From an uncultured Eubacteriales bacterium (GTDB lineage Bacteria; Bacillota; Clostridia; Christensenellales; Christensenellaceae), in NCBI GenBank assembly GCA_900554725.1, contig USII01000065.1, positions 1-6,126 of the forward strand: a stretch of 6,126 bases of DNA, written 5' to 3'. Shown here one piece after another: positions 1 through 4,860 of this stretch. The notes beneath the pieces were generated by a model that worked only from the letters and a program-made list of their open reading frames with translations, searched no databases and had not been told where the DNA came from. Numbering within the stretch: the first letter of the stretch is position 1; each line of letters opens with the position of its first letter. A program made the position numbers and the translations under genes.

Positions 1-842
1 GAGTGGGCTGGCATACCATGTAACATGGGAGGAAGTATTTCAAAAATTGCGTTAGCTCCCGAGCGAGAGAGCATCAAATCTGCAGCGGCAAAAAGATCTG
101 CCAGCTCTTTTCCAATATATTCAAATTGGGCATAGCCTTTTTTGCCCTTAAGGGCAGGGTTAAGCTTTTCTGCGCCACGAATATGGGCAATATCGAACTG
201 ATCCAGGAGCTGATCGAGCACTTCATCTATGGCCTGGTTGATGGCAAGCGCCCCGAGGCTGCCCCCCATGATGAGCAGAACTGGCTTTTCCCCTGAAAAC
301 CCGAGAAAGCGGAGCCCTTTTTCCCTTTTGCCTAAAAACAGTTCTGGGCGCACCGGGGCGCCTGTCTTGATGCATTTTTCCTGAGGGATATGCTGGCAGG
401 CGGCATCAAAACAAACGCATACGCGCTCTGCCTTTGGAATGCAGAGGCGGTTTGCCAGACCTGGCGTATAATCGCTTTCGTGAATCACCACAGGAATTTT
501 CAGCTTATTTGCCGCGAATACGACGGGCACGCTCACATAACCGCCCTTGGAGAACAGAATATCCGGGCGGATTTTTTTGAGGATTTTTTTGGATTGGGAA
601 TAGCCCTTGAGGATTCGAAAAACATCTGAAAAGTTTTCCCAGCTGAAATAGCGGCGCAGCTTTCCGCAGGAAATCCCAAAAAAGGGAAGAGCTGTTTTGC
701 CAACCAGCTCTTTTTCGATTCCGCGCTCAGAGCCTATGTAGGAGATCTCCAGGCCATGCGCCTTAAGAAGCGGAATCAGCGCAAGGTTTGGGTTTACATG
801 CCCTGCTGTTCCGCCGCCCGTCAGTACAATTTTTTTGCCCAT
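1..842 (-). CDS. murG: MurG, lipid II-forming GlcNAc transferase (partial, C-terminus beyond window)
   Basis: The product transfers GlcNAc from UDP-GlcNAc to undecaprenyl-pyrophosphoryl-MurNAc-pentapeptide (lipid I) on the inner face of the membrane, giving lipid II for peptidoglycan. The 280 visible residues show the N-terminal glycine-rich loop GGGTAGHVNP (9-18), FSKGGYVSVP (97-106), the acceptor-side IPVVIHESDYTPGLANR (116-132), GAPVR (161-165), the linker and start of the UDP-binding half with GGSLGA (193-198), and SRSGANAIFEIL (259-270). The start is set by an AAGGCGGG-like ribosome binding site about 5 bases upstream. Family members are about 355-370 residues long, so some 80-90 residues lie outside the window, including the donor-binding loop after this point. 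The last ten visible residues (PPMLHGMPAH) do not match the family's usual continuation (see findings). The gene stands apart from a dcw cluster here, opposite another family-28 transferase. MurG is preferred over other GT28 proteins because of the HES and GGSLGA context. Confidence 0.95.
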   Translation of the reverse strand, partial: MGKKIVLTGGGTAGHVNPNLALIPLLKAHGLEISYIGSERGIEKELVGKTALPFFGISCGKLRRYFSWENFSDVFRILKGYSQSKKILKKIRPDILFSKGGYVSVPVVFAANKLKIPVVIHESDYTPGLANRLCIPKAERVCVCFDAACQHIPQEKCIKTGAPVRPELFLGKREKGLRFLGFSGEKPVLLIMGGSLGALAINQAIDEVLDQLLDQFDIAHIRGAEKLNPALKGKKGYAQFEYIGKELADLFAAADLMLSRSGANAIFEILPPMLHGMPAH

Positions 843-847
843 ATCAG

Positions 848-855
848 CCCGCCTT
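848..855 (-). promoter_or_regulatory. Ribosome binding site of murG
   Basis: On the minus strand the sequence AAGGCGGG lies about 5 bases upstream of the ATG at 842. It differs by one base from the AAGGAGG consensus and supports that start. Confidence 0.7.
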
Positions 856-889
856 ACTGCAAAGAAATTTTGCGTGTCGCTTAAAAACT

Positions 890-917
890 ATAATAACATA
901 TATTCCGGGAAAAACAA
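890..917 (-). promoter_or_regulatory. Candidate sigma-A promoter for murG
   Basis: Reading the minus strand, TTGTTT (917-912) is followed by a 16-base spacer and TATTAT (895-890), placing transcription start roughly 40 bases before the murG start codon. It lies in the divergent intergenic region and no better match is seen closer to the gene. It was judged by eye only. Confidence 0.5.
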
Positions 918-934
918 ATCTGTTCCATCGGTTC

Positions 935-963
935 TTGAAGCGAAAGCCGCAAGATGGTAAGAT
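935..963 (+). promoter_or_regulatory. Candidate sigma-A promoter for the glycosyltransferase gene
   Basis: TTGAAG (935-940), a 17-base spacer and TAAGAT (958-963) lie about 60 bases before the ATG at 1026. Each hexamer matches the consensus at four of six positions. The -10 hexamer is the same as that of the much stronger promoter at 2172-2200. The rest of the intergenic stretch shows no other convincing element on this strand. Confidence 0.4.
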
Positions 964-1025
964 AAAAAAGGGCAATGGCCGATACAACGCATCTCAGCCG
1001 CGCCAGCGGTTTGGAGGAAAGAGCT

Positions 1026-2162
1026 ATGAATCAACAAAAACGAGTGTTGTTTTTATCTATCACATCTGGTCAGGGGCATAATGCCGCCGCCAAGGCAGTG
1101 AAGTCCTATTTGGAAGAAAAGCAGGTGCAGTGCCGCATTCTGGATACTTATACCTACCTCAGCCGGCCTGTGGGGAAAGGCGTGGATAAGGGCTATACCT
1201 TTATTGCGCGCTACCGGCCCGAAGCGCTGGAGATGATCTTTCGGGGATACGAGGAAAACCAGAGCGTAGAAAAATCTCTCCCCTTTAAATTTGCCGATCT
1301 TCAAAAGCGCAAGCTTGCCCGCTATATTCAGGAGTATGACCCAGATGTCATCATCTGCCCGCATGTGCTGGCCTGTATTCTGGTGAGCAAAATCCGCGAG
1401 GCGGGGCTGCTGCAGCGGGAGATTCCCTGCATTGGCATCAATACAGATTACTCTCCTATCAGCATGTGGGAGAAAGTGGATATCGACTATATTGTCGTTG
1501 CAGCAGATTTCCTTGTGCCCCTGCTTACACAAAGAGGAGTTTCGCAGGAAAAACTGCTTGCCTTTGGAATTCCGGTGGATCCAAAATTTGAAAAGCGCCA
1601 GGGAAAAGAGGAGGCGCGCAAAAAGCTCGGGTTGGAGCAAATAGATACCATTTTGGTGCTCTCCGGCGGGGCGGGGCTTGGGCACCTGGAAGAGAGCGTG
1701 CAGGATTTGGGCCAGATCGCGCAGCAGTGCCAGATTGTCGTAGTCTGCGGGAGCAATAAGCGGCTGAAAGCGAAGCTGGAGGAATTCGCAAAGCCCTATC
1801 CGCTTATGAAAATCCTCGGATATACAAACAACCTGGATGAATATATGGATGCGGCGGATATCGTCTATACCAAGCCCGGCGGGCTTACCAGCACGGAAAC
1901 GCTTACAAAGGATAAGCCGCTTGTGCTGATGGATCCGCTTCCGGGCGTGGAAAGTTGGAACCAGGTATACTTTGCAAACCACAGCCTTGCCTGCATCACA
2001 AATGATTTCTTTACAGGCAGCGCCGTAGCCGGCCTTCTTTTGAAGGATAAAAGCCGCCAGGAAGAAATGGCGGAGGCGCGCGCAAGGCTGGTAAAACACA
2101 ACAGCGCAAAGGCGCTTGGAGATTTTGCGCTGGAGCTGGCAGAAAAAAATAGAAAAATTTAA
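1026..2162 (+). CDS. MGDG synthase/UgtP-like family-28 glycosyltransferase, probable diacylglycerol glucosyltransferase
   Basis: This 378-residue protein probably transfers a hexose from a UDP-sugar to diacylglycerol at the inner membrane face, making glycolipids that can also anchor lipoteichoic acid. The N-terminal half matches the MGDG-synthase type, with the loop SGQGHNAAAKA (14-24) and a TDYSPISMW segment. The C-terminal GT28 donor domain shows SGGAGLGH (213-220), TKPGGLTSTET (282-292) and DPLPGVESWNQ (303-313), the region that normally holds the nucleotide-sugar contacts. The start at 1026 is chosen because GGAGG (1013-1017) sits 8 bases upstream. An in-frame ATG at 975 has no such site and would add 17 unconserved residues. 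No signal peptide or membrane segment is obvious, fitting a peripheral membrane enzyme. The gene ends nine bases before the next promoter, with no terminator of its own. Sugar and acceptor cannot be read from the sequence; other lipid or polyprenol acceptors remain possible. Confidence 0.88.
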   Translation: MNQQKRVLFLSITSGQGHNAAAKAVKSYLEEKQVQCRILDTYTYLSRPVGKGVDKGYTFIARYRPEALEMIFRGYEENQSVEKSLPFKFADLQKRKLARYIQEYDPDVIICPHVLACILVSKIREAGLLQREIPCIGINTDYSPISMWEKVDIDYIVVAADFLVPLLTQRGVSQEKLLAFGIPVDPKFEKRQGKEEARKKLGLEQIDTILVLSGGAGLGHLEESVQDLGQIAQQCQIVVVCGSNKRLKAKLEEFAKPYPLMKILGYTNNLDEYMDAADIVYTKPGGLTSTETLTKDKPLVLMDPLPGVESWNQVYFANHSLACITNDFFTGSAVAGLLLKDKSRQEEMAEARARLVKHNSAKALGDFALELAEKNRKI

Positions 2163-2171
2163 AAAATGGCA

Positions 2172-2200
2172 TTGACAAATTTTAATTTGCCGGATAAGAT
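2172..2200 (+). promoter_or_regulatory. Strong sigma-A promoter for the T-box transcript
   Basis: A perfect -35 hexamer TTGACA (2172-2177), a 17-base spacer and TAAGAT (2195-2200) precede the leader. Transcription would start near 2207-2210. The -35 begins only nine bases after the upstream stop codon, so read-through from the glycosyltransferase gene could also enter the leader. Confidence 0.85.
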
Positions 2201-2235
2201 AATAGAAAATAGCATATGTGAATGTGTGGAAGGGG

Positions 2236-2314
2236 AGTAGTAATCTCGCCGAAGAGCTTTTTAGAGAGCTGCCGGGTGGTGCAAGGCAGCATAAGCCTGG
2301 AGCAGATGAACTCG
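2236..2314 (+). promoter_or_regulatory. T-box specifier loop: CUC codon (Leu) at 2311-2313
   Basis: The internal loop of Stem I has AGUAGUA (2236-2242) on the 5' side and GAACUCG (2308-2314) on the 3' side. In T-box leaders an AGUA/GAA pair forms the S-turn and the codon follows the GAA. This gives CUC, a leucine codon, at 2311-2313, followed by a purine. The closing helices on both sides (GGGG/CCCC below, AUCU/AGAU above) fix the register. CUC is a common leucine specifier in known T-boxes. The flanking purine is G rather than the usual A. Confidence 0.78.
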
Positions 2315-2420
2315 CCCCGGAGCAGCCAAACTGAAATAGATAGGTTTGGACGGGAACTCAGCCGAAACAATGAGTGCAGCATGATAGTGCTGGCAGAGCT
2401 GGCAGAAGTAATTTCTGCAA

Positions 2421-2457
2421 GCAGAGTGGTACCGCGAAGGATAACCTTCGTCTCTGT
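2421..2457 (+). promoter_or_regulatory. T-box antiterminator with UGGU bulge
   Basis: GCAGAG (2421-2426) pairs with CUCUGU (2452-2457). A seven-base bulge UGGUACC (2427-2433) follows, and then GCGAAGG (2434-2440) pairs with CCUUCGU (2445-2451) around an AUAA loop. The bulge begins UGGU, which pairs with a tRNA 3' end ACCA, so the tRNA should carry discriminator base A. tRNA-Leu fits this, and tRNA-Ser (discriminator G) does not. Confidence 0.93.
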
Positions 2458-2481
2458 AGAGACGAAGGTTTTTTTATTTTT
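2443..2481 (+). terminator. T-box regulated Rho-independent terminator
   Basis: A perfect 12-bp stem (2443-2454 with 2459-2470) with loop TGTA leads into a T-rich tract through 2481, interrupted by a single A. Its 5' arm shares bases 2445-2454 with the antiterminator, so only one of the two structures can form. Confidence 0.96.
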
Positions 2482-2492
2482 CACAAACATGA

Positions 2493-2497
2493 GGAGG
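2493..2497 (+). promoter_or_regulatory. Ribosome binding site of the acyl-CoA synthetase gene
   Basis: GGAGG within GAGGAGGT lies 8 bases before the ATG at 2506 and just after the T-box terminator. This rules out the in-frame upstream ATG at 2374, which lies inside the leader RNA. Confidence 0.9.
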
Positions 2498-2505
2498 TTA
2501 CCAAA

Positions 2506-4182
2506 ATGGCAGAAATGTCAGATATGATAACAATGACAATCGGGCAGATGGTGGAGAGCCAGGCAAGGATGCACCCGGATAACGATGGACTTATCGCCCC
2601 GCTCATCGGCGTGCGCTATACCTACCGGCAGTTCAATGAGGAATGCGATACCATCGCCAAGGCTTTTTTGGCAATGGGCATAAAAAAGGGCGATCATATC
2701 GCAATCTGGTCCACAAATTACCCGCAATGGGTGATCACCCAAGTAGCCGCCTCCAAGATTGGGGCAGTGCTGGTGACGGTTAACACCGCATATAAGCGTT
2801 TTGAGCTGGAATATCTTTTAAGGCAATCGGATTCTTCTACGCTCATCACTATGCAGGGGTTGAAGGATTCCAATTATATCGAGCATATCATGGGCATTTG
2901 CCCTGAAATTGAAACCAGCCGGCCGGGAGAGCTGAACAGCGAAGCGCTGCCCCGCCTCAAACGCATCATATACCTGGATGAGCATACGCCAAAGGGCATG
3001 TTTAACTGGAAAGACCTCTATCAGTTTGCCAAACAGGTGAGCGATGAGCAGCTTAAAAAGGCAAAAGCGCAGGTGGGAATTCACGATGTTGCCAATATGC
3101 AGTATACTTCCGGGACGACAGGCTTCCCCAAAGGCGTCATGTTGACACACTTTAACCTGCTCAACAACGGCAAGGGCATTGGGGATTGCATGAGGCTTAC
3201 CGAAAAAGATCGCCTGCTCATCCATGTTCCGCTGTTTCACTGCTTTGGTGCGGTGCTGGGCGTCATGAGCTGCATCACGCACGGGACAACCATCGTGCTA
3301 AACGATCACTTTAACCCCGTTCATGCGCTTCAGGTGATCGAGAGCGAGAAATGTACTGCAGTGCATGGCGTTCCCACCATGTTCATCTCCATGCTGAATG
3401 TAGACGGATTTGAAAAGTACGATCTTTCCAGCCTGCGCACGGGCATTATGGCGGGTTCTCCCTGCCCGATAGAGCTGATGCGCCGTGCCATCAACGAGAT
3501 GGGGATGCGCGAAATTACCATTACCTATGGCCTGACAGAAGCCTCGCCCGCCATCACAATGACGACGACGGAAGACCCTGTGGAAGTGCGCGTCAATACC
3601 ATCGGCAAGGCCATGCCGCATGTGGAGGTAAAAATCGTCGATCCCGAAACAGGGGAGGAATGCCCGGACGGTGTGCCTGGGGAGATCATGTCCCGGGGAT
3701 ATAACACCATGAAGGGATACTATAATATGCCGGAAGCAACAGCCCAGGCAATCGAGCCGGATGGCTGGCTGCATACGGGAGATATCGGCACGCGGGATGC
3801 CAGCGGCTACTATAAAGTCACCGGGCGGCTCAAGGATATGATTATCCGGGGCGGAGAAAATATCTATCCCCGCGAATTGGAAGAATTCTTATATACGCAT
3901 GAATGCGTGCAGGATGTGCAGGTGATCGGAGTGCCGGATGAAAAATATGGCGAAGAGGTGATGGCCTGTATTATCCTGAAGCCGGGTGCCGCGCAACCGA
4001 CGGAAGAGGAGATGATCGAGTTTGTTCGCGGCGGGCTTTCCCGTTTTAAAGCGCCTCGCTATGTGCGCTTTGTAGAGGGATTTCCCATGAACGCGGCGGG
4101 GAAAATTCAGAAATTCAAGATGCGCGAATGGGCTGTGCAGGAATTGGGGTTAGGAGAAACGGCAAACATTGAAACGGCCTAG
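2506..4182 (+). CDS. AMP-forming acyl-CoA synthetase, YngI/FadD-like (short- or medium-chain, possibly branched)
   Basis: The 558-residue protein should activate a carboxylic acid with ATP to an acyl-adenylate and then form the acyl-CoA, in the cytoplasm. It carries the full set of adenylating-enzyme motifs: phosphate loop YTSGTTGFPKG (200-210), YGLTEASP (341-348), GWLHTGD (420-426), hinge and A8 motif GRLKDMIIRGGENIYPRELE (440-459), and the catalytic lysine K533 in NAAGKIQK (529-536). No key residue is missing, and the length is normal for the family (about 545-560). From memory, long stretches resemble Bacillus subtilis YngI, a ligase in an operon linked to leucine and branched-acid metabolism. 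It is transcribed alone between the T-box leader and its own terminator. Control by a leucine-type T-box means expression should rise when tRNA-Leu is uncharged. The chain length and identity of the acid cannot be read. Candidates are isovalerate, other branched or medium-chain acids, and acetoacetate. Confidence 0.95.
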   Translation: MAEMSDMITMTIGQMVESQARMHPDNDGLIAPLIGVRYTYRQFNEECDTIAKAFLAMGIKKGDHIAIWSTNYPQWVITQVAASKIGAVLVTVNTAYKRFELEYLLRQSDSSTLITMQGLKDSNYIEHIMGICPEIETSRPGELNSEALPRLKRIIYLDEHTPKGMFNWKDLYQFAKQVSDEQLKKAKAQVGIHDVANMQYTSGTTGFPKGVMLTHFNLLNNGKGIGDCMRLTEKDRLLIHVPLFHCFGAVLGVMSCITHGTTIVLNDHFNPVHALQVIESEKCTAVHGVPTMFISMLNVDGFEKYDLSSLRTGIMAGSPCPIELMRRAINEMGMREITITYGLTEASPAITMTTTEDPVEVRVNTIGKAMPHVEVKIVDPETGEECPDGVPGEIMSRGYNTMKGYYNMPEATAQAIEPDGWLHTGDIGTRDASGYYKVTGRLKDMIIRGGENIYPRELEEFLYTHECVQDVQVIGVPDEKYGEEVMACIILKPGAAQPTEEEMIEFVRGGLSRFKAPRYVRFVEGFPMNAAGKIQKFKMREWAVQELGLGETANIETA

Positions 4183-4215
4183 CATCAGCGCAGAAATGCG
4201 GCATGAAATAATGGG

Positions 4216-4246
4216 AGAGGCGTAAAAAAGCGTCTCTTCTTTTTTT
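4216..4246 (+). terminator. Rho-independent terminator after the acyl-CoA synthetase gene
   Basis: An 8-bp stem with two G-U pairs, AGAGGCGT (4216-4223) with GCGTCTCT (4230-4237), has a loop of six A and is followed by TCTTTTTTT. It lies 33 bases after the stop codon. Confidence 0.88.
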
Positions 4247-4270
4247 GCGGTCAAAAGAAAAACGGTTATC

Positions 4271-4296
4271 TTTGCTGTACTGTTATACGCAGCAAA
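4271..4296. repeat. Short inverted repeat upstream of the lipoprotein gene
   Basis: TTTGCTG (4271-4277) and CAGCAAA (4290-4296) form perfect 7-bp arms around 12 bases. Neither strand has a T tract placed to make it a terminator. It could be a protein-binding site near the lipoprotein promoter, but no clear promoter was found in 4247-4383; the best -10-like string is TACAAT at 4333-4338, without a matching -35. Confidence 0.35.
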
Positions 4297-4395
4297 AAAG
4301 AGCGATGGGCGAGGCACGATATGCGGCATGTATACAATACCCCGTTTCTGGGAAAAGTAGGAATAAGAAAAAGCCCAACAAAAGGAGATTGTGAG

Positions 4396-4740
4396 ATGAA
4401 AAAAACTGTATCTGTTTTTATGGCGCTCCTTGCCATGATCATTTTGCTGGCAGGGTGCAAGAATATCAGCGATAATGCCGGCGGCAAAATAGAGCCGCCC
4501 TCTCCTGCACTTCCCCAGGAGGACGACAGCCCGGATGGCAGTGTTCTGCCGGAATCCACCATCATGCCCGAGCTCGTTCCTTCCAAGGATAGCGAACCGA
4601 GCGCTTCTCCCGCCGGCACTTCTTCTTCGGGCATGGAGAGCCCGTCCATCCTGCCTGAGCAGAGCGCGGATCCTTCGCCTGGCCAGGATGCGGCAGAAGG
4701 CGGCGGCACAGCCGGCGAAGGGGGCTCTGCCCATACCTGA
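4396..4740 (+). CDS. Small Pro/Ser/Glu/Gly-rich lipoprotein of unknown function
   Basis: The 114-residue product begins with a lipoprotein signal peptide: a basic MKK start, a hydrophobic core (about residues 5-18) and the lipobox LLAGC, with the acylated cysteine at position 21. The mature part of about 94 residues is low-complexity and rich in Pro, Ser, Glu, Asp, Gly and Ala. It is acidic, almost free of aromatic residues, and shows no recognisable domain. It should sit on the outer face of the membrane as a flexible, extended chain. The start at 4396 is chosen because AGGAG lies 8 bases upstream and gives a proper signal peptide; the in-frame ATG at 4321 would put 25 extra residues before it. 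The gene has its own terminator, so it is not in an operon with lgt. I do not recognise the family. It may be a spacer-like or cell-wall-spanning lipoprotein, or a decayed form of a larger one. Confidence 0.8.
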   Translation: MKKTVSVFMALLAMIILLAGCKNISDNAGGKIEPPSPALPQEDDSPDGSVLPESTIMPELVPSKDSEPSASPAGTSSSGMESPSILPEQSADPSPGQDAAEGGGTAGEGGSAHT

Positions 4741-4756
4741 GCTGCTGATGAATGGG

Positions 4757-4782
4757 AAAAGAGGCTTTGCGGCCTCTTTTTT
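4757..4782 (+). terminator. Rho-independent terminator after the lipoprotein gene
   Basis: AAAAGAGGC (4757-4765) pairs with GCCTCTTTT (4772-4780) around a TTTGCG loop, and a T run ends at 4782. It sits 16 bases after the stop codon. Confidence 0.9.
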
Positions 4783-4798
4783 CTATGCCCGGCCTTGC

Positions 4799-4827
4799 TT
4801 GACTTCGCCAAAGTGAAAAACTATAAT
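4799..4827 (+). promoter_or_regulatory. Near-consensus sigma-A promoter for lgt-pncB
   Basis: TTGACT (4799-4804), a 17-base spacer and a perfect TATAAT (4822-4827) match the consensus at 11 of 12 hexamer positions. Transcription would start near 4834, leaving a leader of about 27 bases before lgt. Confidence 0.9.
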
Positions 4828-4860
4828 GTAGATATTTGGTGTGAAGAGATGGAGGTTCGC

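Larger units (their letters stand above)
2208..2481 (+). promoter_or_regulatory. T-box riboswitch, probably tRNA-Leu (CUC specifier)
   Basis: This leader RNA senses the charging of a specific tRNA and lets RNA polymerase continue into the acyl-CoA synthetase gene when that tRNA is uncharged. Stem I can be traced by pairing: 2232-2235 with 2315-2318, the specifier internal loop, 2243-2246 with 2304-2307, 2256-2259 with 2293-2296, and the apical helix 2268-2273 with 2285-2290, whose loop holds the GGUGC motif. Stem II pairs 2326-2331 with 2344-2349. The Stem IIA/B element pairs ACUCA (2356-2360) with UGAGU (2371-2375). Small hairpins at 2377-2392 and 2402-2418 occupy the Stem III position. The T-box core AGAGTGGTACCGCGA is at 2423-2437. 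The antiterminator and terminator overlap as mutually exclusive folds. The first base is estimated from the promoter. Confidence 0.96.

Noticed and set aside
889..894. TATAAT on the plus strand as promoter of the glycosyltransferase gene
   Set aside because: No -35-like hexamer lies at 16-18 bases upstream; the overlapping minus-strand reading fits a murG promoter better.
1053..2099. Long minus-strand open frame of 348 codons opposite the glycosyltransferase
   Set aside because: It has no recognisable domain, is rich in Cys, His and Arg as antisense frames often are, and lies fully opposite a gene with clear family motifs.
2311..2314. Alternative specifier codons: UCG (Ser) or ACU (Thr)
   Set aside because: Both are shifted by one base from the position after GAA. 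Both would be followed by C rather than a purine, and Ser also conflicts with the UGGU bulge because tRNA-Ser has discriminator G.
2374..2505. Upstream in-frame start for the acyl-CoA synthetase (44 extra residues)
   Set aside because: These bases encode the T-box antiterminator and terminator. The real ribosome binding site and ATG are at 2493-2508.
4150..4811. Overlapping minus-strand open frames of 181-194 codons across the lipoprotein region
   Set aside because: They run through two plus-strand terminators and oppose a gene with a good signal peptide and ribosome binding site. They show no family motif.
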